This document shows positions 1 to 8,815 of a stretch of 60,850 nucleotides of DNA, in pieces. Origin of the DNA: Elusimicrobiota bacterium. Lineage in GTDB: Bacteria; Elusimicrobiota; Elusimicrobia; FEN-1173; JAKLIF01. Every line of letters begins with the position of its first letter. Within the stretch, counting starts at the first letter, position 1. Below the pieces are notes generated by a model. The model was not told the origin of the DNA and made no database searches. It worked only from the letters and a program-made list of their open reading frames with translations. The position numbers were made by a program, and so were the translations under genes. The DNA lies in assembly GCA_022709755.1 (NCBI GenBank), contig JAKLIF010000011.1, forward strand, positions 1 through 60,850, written 5' to 3'.

Positions 1-3000
1 CCTCCGTTGAAAGACCCGCTCCCCGCTCCCAACGCTCCCACGTTCACTCCGTTGTAGAAATTGTCCACCCATCCCGGCGTCACGTTCTTTCCAAACACGA
101 TGTCGTCCAGATACACCGTCCCGCTCTCCCCTCCACTCTCCGCCAGCTTCACCTGTAAGCTGTCCATCCCCGTGAAATTATTCAACACGCTCCCGAACGC
201 CGTGAACGGAATCACCACCTTCTGCCAGCTCGTCGTGATCGCCGCGCCGACCAGGTAATCGTTCACATACACCTGCTTCTCCTGCGCTCCGCCGTTCTTC
301 AACCCGATCTGAACCTTCTCCCCCCCCACCGCTCCCCTGACCCACAACGACACATACGCGCACGTGCTCAGGTCCGCCCCACCCAACGCGCTGTAGAACC
401 AAGCGTCTTGCCCAGATCCATAGCTGTAATCCACCTTCAACGAATATCCGCTCTTTCCCAACATCAACCCGTTCGCCGTGCCCGACGATACCGTCAACGT
501 GATCGTCCCGGAACCGAACGTTCCGTATCCTCCGCCCAGCGCGTTCGCCGTGTTGTTCCCATCCTCGTAGTTATCCATCACCGTCATACTATTGGCTCCC
601 AGGGCCGGATAACTTCCCCCTGTCGCCTCGCAAGGCGCCAAACCTGTCTGGGTGTCGGCAATAGTCTTGGAATCGAGCGTCGACCAGTTCGACGACCCGT
701 TTTGGGTCCTGACGCTGAAATAATATGTTTTCGACGTATCAAGCCCCGCAATGCTCGTGGATTCGGTCACGCCCACGTTGGCCACCGACAGGCTCTGATT
801 GAACACCGTCGCCTGGGTCCACCACGTGGTCGTGCTCCCGCCCGCCCCCGTCACGTTATACGTCGCGTAACGGATCTCATAGGCTCCGCCCGAGATGTTT
901 CCGCTGTATCCATCGTCTCCGGGGGCCGTCCAATACAGGTTGATCTGTCCGCTGCTCAATCCCTTCTTCCCGAACAAGTTCGTGATCGCACCGGGAACCT
1001 GTCCGACGGTGATCGTGAAATTCGCGTTCGAGGGGTCAAAATTCCCGAACTGAATCCCGTCATAAGCCCGGACCCGCACCAGACCCTGTGTGGTGGCCGC
1101 GCTCGGAACCGTCCACGAACAGGAAGTCGAGGCGATCCCGGAAGAGATGTCCACCCAAGTCCCTCCGTTATCGGTCGAATAGTCCACATCGTAATAGAGG
1201 GTGTCTCCATCGGCGTCGGTGGCGGCGCTCCAGGTGATCGTCTCTCCGGCGCCGGCCGCCAAAGATTCCGATCCGTTCGGATACGTGACCGTCGGGACTC
1301 CGGGAGCGGTGTTCGGTTCGCGCGGAGAGAAGACGTTCTGCTGTTTGATGTTCGCAGTGGCGGCGATCAACACGAAATCGCTGCCCGACCGGTTCGTATC
1401 GGTCCCATTCCCGTTAGGGCCGGACGATCCCCCGCCGGGATTCCGTTCAAGACTCTGGTCGGTCGACAGGGCGGAGGCAACGGTCTCAAGAATCTCCGCA
1501 TCGGTGAACCCCGTCCCGTGTGAAATCCGGTCGATGGCCTGCCGAATGGAACTGGCGCCGCTCACGGTGATATAGACCGTGCCGGAGCCGCTGATCTGAG
1601 AAGACCCGCTCGCGTCCCGGGGAACACCGTAAGTGGCGTTGGTGGACGTGGCCACCAGATAGAATCCTTTCGCGGGGATGGTCGTCGTCGAGGCCCCGGA
1701 CAGATCGGCGAACAACGTGTCGCCGCCGGATGCCGCGCGACGACGGATCTGGAGCCCCATCGAGGCCAGGTTCATCGATGAGGTCGACGGATTGTAGAGT
1801 TCCACGAACTCTTCACCGGCCACACCGATTCCCGAAGCGATCTCGCTGATGAGCAGGTGGGGTGGGATATAGAGGGAATGGTCCAAGGGGGCGCTGAATG
1901 TGGAGATATTGATCGCGTCCTGAGCGCGGATGTGGAAATAGACGGTGGTGTCCGACGGGAGACCGGAGATCGTCATGGATTCCGACGTGCCGGGAGTGGA
2001 GGGAGAAGACGGTTCCCCCAGGACGTCCTGTGCCGCGTTCCACCAAGCCGTCGTGTCGTTTGACAACGAGGCCACCGAGAACGTCGCATAACGCATCACA
2101 TAGGACGAAACAGCCCCCCCGCCCGGCAGATCGGAAGGAGCGGTCCATGTCAGCCCGGCGGCTCCTGTGATCGCGTTGACCAAGGTCGCCGATACCCCAT
2201 TAACGGAATTCGGGGCCTGGGGATCCGGATCGGTCAGCCCGGAGACCGGCAGGTTGGTCCCGATCGAGCCCAGTTTCATGTTGCCTTGCGTCAGGTCCCC
2301 GTTATCTTCGGCGACGACGATGAACCAATAGGTGGTCCGAGGAATCAGGTTCGTCACGATGACGGTGGTGGACGTGCCGACGGCGGGAGAGGTTATGGAA
2401 TTGGCGAAATTCGTTGCGTTGAAATAGTCAGTGGTCGTCGTGAGGATGGACAGAGAGGAATAGCGCACGTAATATTTCGTGGCGTTCCCCGTGGACCCGT
2501 CATCACCGACGGCCGTCCAGGTCAGCGTGATGGAATCTGAGCCTGCATCCGCGACGGTGAGGTTCGTGATGGCGGCCGGTGGAGTGGCGTCGGTGATCGC
2601 GCTGTTAGCGGCGCCGATGGACGTCGAATTGAGGACACCCCAATCGTTCTTCGATAGGCCGACGCCGTCCACATCTCCTGATGCGGCGTTCCGATGAAAA
2701 ACACGCTGTGCCGTCCACGCCGTACAGATAACCGCCGAATTCTCGATATTGGCATCACCAGTCCCAGCTCCGTTCCATTGAGCCGCACTAATGGCGCTAT
2801 TCAATAACGTCGCATTCCCTGTAAACGAACCATTATTGTTCACATAGACTAACGCATCTAGAACAGCGTTCGAATTACTGGACACGGTAATCACATTGTC
2901 CGTAGCGGTCAAACCCGTATCCGCCGAATAAAAATCCCAATAGCCGGCATTGTTATCCGTGATAACCGTATCCGGAGTACCAGACGTATTGAGGTGGAGA

Positions 3001-3251
3001 ACAACGTACTGGCCGGCGGTGGGAGTGAACGAATCAGGGAACGTGCAGAGGGTGGTGCCGCCTTCCATGACTTTCCATCCCCCCATGGGCGTGGTGGAGG
3101 CGACGTAGAGTTCTATCCAGTCGGCGGATTCGTTGGGGGCTACTTCGTTGAGACGGAGAGGAGAGCCGGAATGGACGGTACTCACGGCAAATAAAAAAAT
3201 TGCCATGCTCCAAAACCCTAATGCGAGATTTTTTGAAACTCGGCGTTTCAT
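1..3251 (-). CDS. Secreted lamin-tail / fibronectin-III multidomain protein (C-terminus outside window)
   Basis: An open frame runs from ATG at 3251 to the left edge without a stop (at least 1083 codons). The N-terminus is a signal peptide (MKRRVSKN, then a hydrophobic stretch ending STVHSG). Domains by eye: lamin-tail-like domain at about 30-140 (LRLNEVAPNESADWIELY), FN3 at about 220-315 (AITNLTVADAGSDSITLTW), FN3 at about 340-455, second lamin-tail-like domain at about 465-575 (LLISEIASGIG, EEFVELYNPS), Ig/FN3-like repeat at about 650-745, FN3 at about 750-860, then a carbohydrate-binding-like beta module with VYLDDIVFGK. No catalytic motif is visible in the part present. Bacterial lamin-tail domains are known beside secreted MBL and phosphoesterase enzymes, and three secreted MBL proteins follow upstream in the same orientation. 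Likely a cell-surface or matrix adhesin; the substrate is unknown. Confidence 0.85.
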   Translation of the reverse strand, partial: MKRRVSKNLALGFWSMAIFLFAVSTVHSGSPLRLNEVAPNESADWIELYVASTTPMGGWKVMEGGTTLCTFPDSFTPTAGQYVVLHLNTSGTPDTVITDNNAGYWDFYSADTGLTATDNVITVSSNSNAVLDALVYVNNNGSFTGNATLLNSAISAAQWNGAGTGDANIENSAVICTAWTAQRVFHRNAASGDVDGVGLSKNDWGVLNSTSIGAANSAITDATPPAAITNLTVADAGSDSITLTWTAVGDDGSTGNATKYYVRYSSLSILTTTTDYFNATNFANSITSPAVGTSTTVIVTNLIPRTTYWFIVVAEDNGDLTQGNMKLGSIGTNLPVSGLTDPDPQAPNSVNGVSATLVNAITGAAGLTWTAPSDLPGGGAVSSYVMRYATFSVASLSNDTTAWWNAAQDVLGEPSSPSTPGTSESMTISGLPSDTTVYFHIRAQDAINISTFSAPLDHSLYIPPHLLISEIASGIGVAGEEFVELYNPSTSSMNLASMGLQIRRRAASGGDTLFADLSGASTTTIPAKGFYLVATSTNATYGVPRDASGSSQISGSGTVYITVSGASSIRQAIDRISHGTGFTDAEILETVASALSTDQSLERNPGGGSSGPNGNGTDTNRSGSDFVLIAATANIKQQNVFSPREPNTAPGVPTVTYPNGSESLAAGAGETITWSAATDADGDTLYYDVDYSTDNGGTWVDISSGIASTSCSWTVPSAATTQGLVRVRAYDGIQFGNFDPSNANFTITVGQVPGAITNLFGKKGLSSGQINLYWTAPGDDGYSGNISGGAYEIRYATYNVTGAGGSTTTWWTQATVFNQSLSVANVGVTESTSIAGLDTSKTYYFSVRTQNGSSNWSTLDSKTIADTQTGLAPCEATGGSYPALGANSMTVMDNYEDGNNTANALGGGYGTFGSGTITLTVSSGTANGLMLGKSGYSLKVDYSYGSGQDAWFYSALGGADLSTCAYVSLWVRGAVGGEKVQIGLKNGGAQEKQVYVNDYLVGAAITTSWQKVVIPFTAFGSVLNNFTGMDSLQVKLAESGGESGTVYLDDIVFGKNVTPGWVDNFYNGVNVGALGAGSGSFNG

Positions 3252-3294
3252 CCCGACCCCGGCGTGGTTTAGGTTTGGTGCTCTCTTAGTAACT

Positions 3295-3300
3295 ATTATA
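3295..3300 (-). promoter_or_regulatory. Candidate -10 box for the lamin-tail gene
   Basis: A perfect TATAAT lies on the minus strand 44 bases upstream of the ATG at 3251, in an AT-rich 127-bp gap (3252-3378) between two otherwise GC-rich genes. No good TTGACA-like -35 is seen at 16-18 bp. This suggests the lamin-tail gene can be transcribed separately from the MBL genes upstream. Confidence 0.4.
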
Positions 3301-3378
3301 GACAATAGTCCATTAAGATGGCCGATGGGATATGTAAAGATTTTGTAAAACTTGGTCGAAATGTGTGTTTTTTAGGCT

Positions 3379-4296
3379 TTAACGGTAGGTGCGCGTGGAA
3401 AAATGGGATCCATCCGTTCTGATCTCGATATGACCGTCTTCATCGGTGCGAAATACCTTGATTTGGCGGGACGAAAGACGCGACAAAGTCTCCGGATGGG
3501 GATGTTTGAACAGATTCCGATACCCGCACATGATGACTCCCACTTCAGGTTGGACGGTATCGATGAAACGGGCGGAACTCGACGTGCGGGAACCGTGGTG
3601 TCCGATCTTCAGGATATGGCTTTTCAATCCCTCCTTGTATTGATGGACCATTCGGGACTCCGCCTCGGTCTCGGCGTCGCCACACAGGAGGAACGACACG
3701 GATTTATACTCGATCTTCAGCACGACGGAATTGTCGTTTATGTCCTCGTAGGAAAAATCGCGCGGCGGGTTCATCACCAGGACTTTGACCGACGGATCCC
3801 ACTCCAGAAGGTCCCCCTCCCCGACATCCCTGTAATCGATCTTCTTCCGTTCCACCAGTTCCAGGAGTTCCTCGTATTCCGGCTCACCGTGTTCCAGAAC
3901 GGGGTCGAAGAATGTGCCGACCGGGATTCCCTTCAAGACCGAGACCAACCCTCCGACGTGGTCGGCGTGGGGATGCGTCAACAGGACATAATCGAGTTTG
4001 GACACGTTCTTGTCCCTCAGGAGAGGGAGGATGGTCTGCCGGCCCGGATCGTAATCCATCTTCGACCACCCCGGCGTGCCGCTTCCGTCGACGAGCGCCG
4101 TCTTCCCGTTGGGGAGGCGGATGAACGTGGAATCACCCTGTCCCACATCCATGAACGTCACCACCAGTTCCTTGTCGGACGGTTTATACTGTTCAGGAAT
4201 GACGCCCAGCCGTTCACGCCTCACTTGGGGCATGCAGGAGAACAAGAACAGCGCGGCCCCCAGAAGGGCGTAACGTTTCAGGACAGATTTTTTCAT
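3379..4296 (-). CDS. Lipoprotein ComEC-type metallo-beta-lactamase hydrolase (MBL 1)
   Basis: A 305-residue secreted MBL-fold protein of the ComEC/Rec2 hydrolase-domain type. The start chosen is ATG (MKKSVLKRY), because it begins a typical lipoprotein signal with lipobox LFSC; a GTG 24 nt upstream is in frame but adds a non-signal stretch. Metal motifs: FMDVGQGDST, HPHADHVGG, GDAE and GHHGSRTSSS, the usual ComEC-like set. It lacks the ComEC membrane channel, so it would act alone outside the inner membrane. In ComEC this domain is held to degrade the non-transported DNA strand, so nuclease or phosphodiesterase activity is a reasonable inference. It follows MBL 2 by 27 nt and the two are clearly related, suggesting local duplication. 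Confidence 0.9.
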   Translation of the reverse strand: MKKSVLKRYALLGAALFLFSCMPQVRRERLGVIPEQYKPSDKELVVTFMDVGQGDSTFIRLPNGKTALVDGSGTPGWSKMDYDPGRQTILPLLRDKNVSKLDYVLLTHPHADHVGGLVSVLKGIPVGTFFDPVLEHGEPEYEELLELVERKKIDYRDVGEGDLLEWDPSVKVLVMNPPRDFSYEDINDNSVVLKIEYKSVSFLLCGDAETEAESRMVHQYKEGLKSHILKIGHHGSRTSSSARFIDTVQPEVGVIMCGYRNLFKHPHPETLSRLSSRQIKVFRTDEDGHIEIRTDGSHFSTRTYR

Positions 4297-4323
4297 CGGC
4301 GGGAGAGTCTCAGTCGACACGGG

Positions 4324-5184
4324 CTATTCAACGCCCATGACCCAGACCTTATAATTTTCGCCGTCGGAATTGATCCGGATGGTCCCCTGTTTATCCGTGC
4401 GATACACCTGGACGTTCCGGTCTTTATATCGGCGCACCACGGTGGCGTTCGGATGTTTGAAACGGTTGTGCCGTCCGCAGGAGATCACGGCGACCTCCGG
4501 TTTGACGTAATCCAGGAATTCTTCCGTCGATGAGGTCTTGGCCCCGTGATGGGGCACCTTCAGGATGGTGCTGGCGAGTTTCGGGCCCTGCCGGATGATC
4601 AGTTCGTATTCGGCATCGCTCTCGATATCGGCCGTCAGGAGAAAAGAAACGACTCCGTGCTCGATCCTCAGGACGATGGAGTTGTTGTTGGGGAGGTCCC
4701 AGGGAAGGTTCTTTGGGGGGCCCAAGACGCTGACCTTGAGCGCGGGGTCCCAATCGATCTTGTCCCCGGCGCGGACGACGGTGAAATGCGCGTTCTTTTT
4801 CTGGACGAGTTCGAGCAGTTTCTTATATTCCGGGGTCGGGTAGGAATACCCCGGATCGTAGACGCTCTTGACCCCGATCTTTTTGAACAAGGAGAGGAAA
4901 CCACCGATATGATCCACGTGCGGATGGGTGAACACGGCGGCGTCGAGCTTCTGGATCCCCTGATTGGTCAGATAGGGGATCAGAATATCGCGACCGGCGT
5001 CGAAATTCTCCCGTTCCTCGATAACACCGGCGTCCACCAGGATGTTCTTCCCGTTGGGCGTCTGGATGAGGGTCGCTTCGCCTTGGCCGCAATCGATGAA
5101 CGTGACGACCAGGTCCTCCGCGGACACGGGGACGAAAGATGTAAAGATGATGAGGAACAACAGGCCGGCTCGTTGGAAGATCAT
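4324..5184 (-). CDS. Secreted ComEC-type metallo-beta-lactamase hydrolase (MBL 2)
   Basis: A 286-residue protein with a Sec signal peptide (MIFQRAGLLFLIIF, cleavage near VSAED) followed directly by an MBL fold. Metal-site motifs: FIDCGQGEATL, HPHVDHIGG, LLTADIE and VPHHGAKTSS. It is close in length and sequence to MBL 1 but has an ordinary signal peptide, so one is predicted soluble or periplasmic and the other lipid-anchored. There is no membrane channel domain. The C-terminal NGENYKVWV-like end is simple and has no sorting domain. Likely an extracellular phosphodiesterase/nuclease; the substrate is inferred only from family and neighbours. It is preceded by a 101-bp gap holding a palindrome, so it may have its own regulation. 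Confidence 0.9.
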   Translation of the reverse strand: MIFQRAGLLFLIIFTSFVPVSAEDLVVTFIDCGQGEATLIQTPNGKNILVDAGVIEERENFDAGRDILIPYLTNQGIQKLDAAVFTHPHVDHIGGFLSLFKKIGVKSVYDPGYSYPTPEYKKLLELVQKKNAHFTVVRAGDKIDWDPALKVSVLGPPKNLPWDLPNNNSIVLRIEHGVVSFLLTADIESDAEYELIIRQGPKLASTILKVPHHGAKTSSTEEFLDYVKPEVAVISCGRHNRFKHPNATVVRRYKDRNVQVYRTDKQGTIRINSDGENYKVWVMGVE

Positions 5185-5195
5185 GGGATATTCTC

Positions 5196-5210
5196 TTAGC
5201 TGTCAGCTAA
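5196..5210 (-). promoter_or_regulatory. Palindrome just upstream of MBL 2
   Basis: TTAGCTG and CAGCTAA form a perfect 7-bp inverted repeat around one central base, 12 nt upstream of the MBL 2 start. It could be an operator or a small mRNA hairpin ahead of the ribosome site. No other copy was noticed in the window. Confidence 0.35.
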
Positions 5211-5259
5211 AACTCCCCCCACACGGCGTGATGGACGACGAAGTGAACTCGACACCCTC

Positions 5260-5277
5260 CGACGGCACGAACCGTCG
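5260..5277 (-). terminator. Hairpin in the PorV-like / MBL 2 gap
   Basis: CGACGG, a 6-nt loop and CCGTCG form a perfect 6-bp GC-rich stem beginning 9 nt after the stop codon of the PorV-like gene. No U-tract follows on the minus strand, so it is a weak candidate terminator or an mRNA-stability hairpin. Confidence 0.3.
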
Positions 5278-5285
5278 ACGGAAAA

Positions 5286-6236
5286 TCAGAAACGGAGGCT
5301 GAGACTGATGTGATGAGCGGTTCCCAAGTCTCCCTGCCCCGCATAGGCATAGTCGATCACATAATCCTGCGATTGGGAATAGATGAATCCGAACCCGGCG
5401 GTCAATCCCTCGATCCCGCTGACATTATTCTCCCGGAAACGATAGCCGACACGAAGGGAGACGCTCCCCGGCAGGAAAAATTCGGCGCCGGCCTGCCCTT
5501 TCCAGGCGACATCGTTGTAAAGTTCCGCTTCGGACGAGACGATGATGGTCTCATTGAAGAGCCGGTCCGACACGCTGGCATGGACGGAAGACGGGAGGTC
5601 CGATTTCTGCCCCGGACCGATCTTCCCCCCCACGTCCTTGACGGCCAGACCCGCATAAACGGTCTGGTCTTCCAGATAATATTGGTAGAGCCCGCCGACG
5701 TCGGCCGCGGCCGTGGTTCCCTTCTCGTCTTGGATCGTCTCCTGAATGGCCTTCACGTTGCCGCCGACGTAGAGTTCCGGCAGGAGCTTCCAGCCCACAC
5801 CGGCTGTCAACGCCATGTCGCTGATGTCAAAACTTCCGGTGGGGACATCGCGCTCGTCGCGCGCGTCCAGAGAACCGGCGCCCCAATAGACCAACCCGGC
5901 CGCCACCGTCAGTCCTTTGGACATCGGGTGGGCATAACAGACCTGGCTCAAGCGAAGACCCTGATACAAAAGTTGATGGGACATGCTCACTTCACGCCAA
6001 TTGACGGCGGCAAGTCCGGAGGGGTTCCAATAGATGGCCGTGGCGTTGTCCGCCACCGACGTAAAAGTGCCGCCCATCCCGATGGCGCGCGCGCCGATGG
6101 GCATCCTCAGAAAATTAGCCCCGGTGGTTCCCCCCTCCGCCTCGGCCCAAACCGTATGGATGGGGGAATGCAACAGAATGAACCCAGCAATGACGGCGAG
6201 TCGCACGGCTATTGGGGAGATCCGAAGGTCCGTCAT
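5286..6236 (-). CDS. PorV/PorQ-family outer-membrane beta-barrel protein
   Basis: A 316-residue protein with signal peptide (VRLAVIAGFILLHSP) and the PorV/PorQ (UPF0164) hallmark after cleavage: GANFLRMPIGARAIGMGG, then ATAIYWNPSGLA, followed by alternating beta-strand segments and a terminal aromatic residue (HHISLSLRF), as in outer-membrane barrels. The ATG overlaps the MBL 3 stop in an ATGA, so the two are translationally coupled. In type IX secretion PorV carries cargo bearing a C-terminal sorting domain to the surface, and MBL 3 has such a YPNP-type C-terminus; pairing of cargo and shuttle is an inference. FadL-like transport is an alternative. No other type IX genes are in the window. 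Confidence 0.85.
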   Translation of the reverse strand: MTDLRISPIAVRLAVIAGFILLHSPIHTVWAEAEGGTTGANFLRMPIGARAIGMGGTFTSVADNATAIYWNPSGLAAVNWREVSMSHQLLYQGLRLSQVCYAHPMSKGLTVAAGLVYWGAGSLDARDERDVPTGSFDISDMALTAGVGWKLLPELYVGGNVKAIQETIQDEKGTTAAADVGGLYQYYLEDQTVYAGLAVKDVGGKIGPGQKSDLPSSVHASVSDRLFNETIIVSSEAELYNDVAWKGQAGAEFFLPGSVSLRVGYRFRENNVSGIEGLTAGFGFIYSQSQDYVIDYAYAGQGDLGTAHHISLSLRF

Positions 6237-7480
6237 TTTCGAAGGACCGCCATCTTCGTGTGCCCATAGACGGTGCCGGCACCGACCTTCACCTCCACCT
6301 GCACGATATACAAACCGTTGGCGACGTTCTCGCCCATACCGTTCTTCAAGTCCCAGGTCAGATAGTTGGAGCCCTGCATCGTCGTTCCGTCGATCCATTC
6401 TCTCACCAGGTCGCCGGTGGGAGTCAGGACGGAGACCTTCACGCTGTCGGCCAAGCCGGTCAGATCATAGACGATCTTCGTCGACGCAGGATTGGTCTTT
6501 CCGGGAGCGGGATTGGGATAGACATGGACGTTCGGGTCAGCGGAGACGCCTTTGATCCCGACGGGGTTGGCGCTGGCCGAGATCGTGTAATTGATCCCAT
6601 TGGTGACGATCCCGACGTTCCCCCGCTGGTCCGTCCGCAAGATCGTCGCACCGGTATCGGAGATGCGCTTGACGACCTCCGCGTCCGGAAGACCGTAAGC
6701 GTTCCCGGCCACGGAGATCAAGGCGACCTTCGGTTTCACCACGTTCAGAAACGTCTCAGAACTGCCCGTTCGGGACCCGTGGTGGGCCACTTTCAGCACC
6801 GTGGACGATAGTTCCGAGGCCGCATAGTCGGCCATCATCGTCGTCTCATCTGCCGTTTCGGCGTCGGCCGTGAAAAGACAACTGACCTGGTCATATTTGA
6901 TCCGCATGACGACGGCCCCGCTGTTGGAGCTGGAACTCCCGGTATAAGTGCGCGGGCTCAAGACCAGTCCGGTGAGGGCGGTATCCCATATTCCCGAGAG
7001 AGCCGCCACGTTTTCAAAACGGATGCCCGACAAGACCCGGACCAGCGTCGTCTCCGGATGTTCCGACAGTTTGGTAAGATCGCTTGTCGTCGACGCATAA
7101 ACCACGGAATACACCTTGAAAGCGTTGGCCCCGCCGGAAGTGACTTTGGTCCCCAAAATCGCCTGAAGACCCTTGTAGTGATCCCCGTCGTCGTGGGTAA
7201 TCACCATCATATCGATGGTGCGGATGTTGTTATCGAGGAGATATTTGACGATGGGACAGAAATCCTGATCGGCATCATCCAAAGCGGGGAAGTTCGTGAT
7301 CGCGGACGTGTCCCCTCCGTCGATCAGGTAATTCTTCCCGGACGGGGTCTGGATGTGGATGGCGTCGCCCACTCCCACGTTGACGGCGATGACCTTCATC
7401 TCTCCGGCATCGAGTGGCGAGACAACTCCTAGGAACAACAGGCAACAAGCGGCGAAGAGACTCCTCCGAACGGGGATCAT
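6233..7480 (-). CDS. Secreted ComEC-type MBL hydrolase with C-terminal sorting/FlgD-like domain (MBL 3)
   Basis: A 415-residue protein: signal peptide (MIPVRRSLFAACCLLFLG), MBL domain at about 28-300, and a C-terminal beta domain at about 320-415 that opens with VHVYPNPAPGK and ends GHTKMAVLRK, the style of FlgD-like/type IX sorting domains. The metal motif is THDDGDHYKG, with Asp in the third position as is common in ComEC itself, unlike the HPHxDH of MBL 1 and 2; also LFTADAE and AHHGSRTGSS. ATG 7480 overlaps the DUF3006 stop and the MBL 3 stop overlaps the PorV-like start. It is predicted to be exported to the cell surface and to hydrolyse a phosphodiester, probably nucleic acid. Confidence 0.9.
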   Translation of the reverse strand: MIPVRRSLFAACCLLFLGVVSPLDAGEMKVIAVNVGVGDAIHIQTPSGKNYLIDGGDTSAITNFPALDDADQDFCPIVKYLLDNNIRTIDMMVITHDDGDHYKGLQAILGTKVTSGGANAFKVYSVVYASTTSDLTKLSEHPETTLVRVLSGIRFENVAALSGIWDTALTGLVLSPRTYTGSSSSNSGAVVMRIKYDQVSCLFTADAETADETTMMADYAASELSSTVLKVAHHGSRTGSSETFLNVVKPKVALISVAGNAYGLPDAEVVKRISDTGATILRTDQRGNVGIVTNGINYTISASANPVGIKGVSADPNVHVYPNPAPGKTNPASTKIVYDLTGLADSVKVSVLTPTGDLVREWIDGTTMQGSNYLTWDLKNGMGENVANGLYIVQVEVKVGAGTVYGHTKMAVLRK

Positions 7481-7725
7481 TTTTTGGACTGTCCCCTCCG
7501 GACGAGTTTTGCTTGCAATCGGCGCACCTCGGACCGGATCCGCTGTTCCGTCTTCGGGTTCGGGGCGGCCCAGAAATCGATCCACTGCCCTTCGCGGACG
7601 GCGAACGGGAATTTCCTCGCCGGAAGGACGATCTGCCCTATCCCGACGACGGACAAAACGACATGACGCCCGTCCTCGATGCGGTCCACGACCGCCGTCA
7701 AAAACGGCTTCTCGCATTTTCTCAT
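7477..7725 (-). CDS. DUF3006-like small protein
   Basis: An 82-residue protein without signal peptide or membrane segment. The core (AVVDRIEDGRHVVL, then IVLPARKFPFAVREGQWIDF) matches the short DUF3006 pattern of an R-x-E start and an LP...G motif, followed by a charged helix. DUF3006 genes are often found immediately beside ComEC-type MBL genes, as here (4-nt overlaps on both sides), so a partner or fold-assisting role is plausible, but the function is unknown. It is cytoplasmic by sequence while the MBL is secreted, which makes direct contact after export unlikely. Confidence 0.75.
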   Translation of the reverse strand: MRKCEKPFLTAVVDRIEDGRHVVLSVVGIGQIVLPARKFPFAVREGQWIDFWAAPNPKTEQRIRSEVRRLQAKLVRRGQSKK

Positions 7726-8774
7726 AGGATCACCGTATAAGGCTCCGACGCCCGTATGGTCTCATATCTCTCCAGGCAGGAATAATCCGACTGCCAGGCC
7801 ACGAAATCCGTGACGGTCTGCATGGTGTCCTTCCGATCCGCCCAGGGCCACTCCTCCATGACCTTGTCGAAATGCTTCATGTAATATTCGAACAGCATGG
7901 TGATCACGTGCTTGGCCTTCAGAAGTTCATCGGCGATCTTGGGGTGGGTGTAGACGTGCCCGTAAAGATAATGGCGCACCTCCTCGGTGGCTTCCAGTAT
8001 CTCGGGAGACATATGGATGGCCGACAAGTCGCGGCTGGCCGTGATGAGGTCGCGCACCATGGTATCCAACCGCTGGGACTGACGGCGGCCCAGCACGTTC
8101 ATGGCGGATCGAGGGAAATCGGATGCCTTGACGATCTTCATCGTGACGGCGTCGTCCACGTCGTGGTTGATGTAGGCCAGCCAATCGGCGAACTGAACGA
8201 TCTGCCCCTCCAGCGTGAGCGGTTTCCCGAACTCGCCGGTTCCGTCGAAGAGTTTCATGCTCCGGGGACCCTTGGTGTGCTTGAGGATCCCGTCCCGCAC
8301 CTCCGCCGTGAGGTTCAGCCCCTTCCCGTCCTTCTCCAGCACGTCCACCACGCGGAGAGATTGCTGGGAATGGGAGAATTTCCCGCCCGTCAGCTTCTTC
8401 AGGACGTCCTCACCGACGTGACCGTAGGACGTATGTCCGAGGTCGTGTCCCAGGGAGATGGCCTCGACCAGGTCCTCGTTGAGCGACAACGCGCGGGCGA
8501 TGGTGCGTCCCAACTGGGACACTTCCAGCGCGTGGGTCAACCGGGTGCGGAACTTCTCACCCTTGGTGGAAAGGAAGACGTTGGTCTTGAACTTGAGGTT
8601 TCGGAACGAGACGGAGTGGAGGATGCGGTCCCGGTCCTGCTGGAACGCCGTGCGGACAGGGCAATCCCTGTCCGGATGAAGCCGACCGCGCGAGAACTTG
8701 GACAACTGCGCCCCCGGCGCCAAGCGCCGGGACTCGTCGGTCTCCAACTGCTCGCGGATGGACGAAAGAACCAT
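7722..8774 (-). CDS. dgt: dGTPase-like HD-domain deoxynucleoside triphosphohydrolase
   Basis: A 350-residue HD-superfamily protein of the dGTPase (Dgt) family, which turns dNTP into deoxynucleoside plus triphosphate. Visible family features: FQQDRDRILHSVSFRNLKFK near the N-terminus, then RTRLTHALEVSQLGRTIAR, the HD pair in SLGHDLGHTSYGHVGE, and FADWLAYINHDVDDA, which supplies a late metal-site Asp. The length is normal for the shorter, type-2 bacterial members. The stop overlaps the DUF3006 start (ATGA). In this nucleic-acid-degrading operon it would produce deoxynucleosides that feed the phosphorylases; dNTP pool control is the housekeeping alternative. Confidence 0.9.
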   Translation of the reverse strand: MVLSSIREQLETDESRRLAPGAQLSKFSRGRLHPDRDCPVRTAFQQDRDRILHSVSFRNLKFKTNVFLSTKGEKFRTRLTHALEVSQLGRTIARALSLNEDLVEAISLGHDLGHTSYGHVGEDVLKKLTGGKFSHSQQSLRVVDVLEKDGKGLNLTAEVRDGILKHTKGPRSMKLFDGTGEFGKPLTLEGQIVQFADWLAYINHDVDDAVTMKIVKASDFPRSAMNVLGRRQSQRLDTMVRDLITASRDLSAIHMSPEILEATEEVRHYLYGHVYTHPKIADELLKAKHVITMLFEYYMKHFDKVMEEWPWADRKDTMQTVTDFVAWQSDYSCLERYETIRASEPYTVIL

Positions 8775-8815
8775 GACGGATTCAGACCGGCCTTTCCCGA
8801 AGGATCAGACGAAGG

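Noticed and set aside
408-1523. Long plus-strand open frame opposite the lamin-tail gene
   Set aside because: The minus strand encodes a clear signal peptide, lamin-tail and FN3 domains over the whole region; the plus frame is Arg/Pro-rich without family features, as expected of antisense frames in GC-rich DNA.
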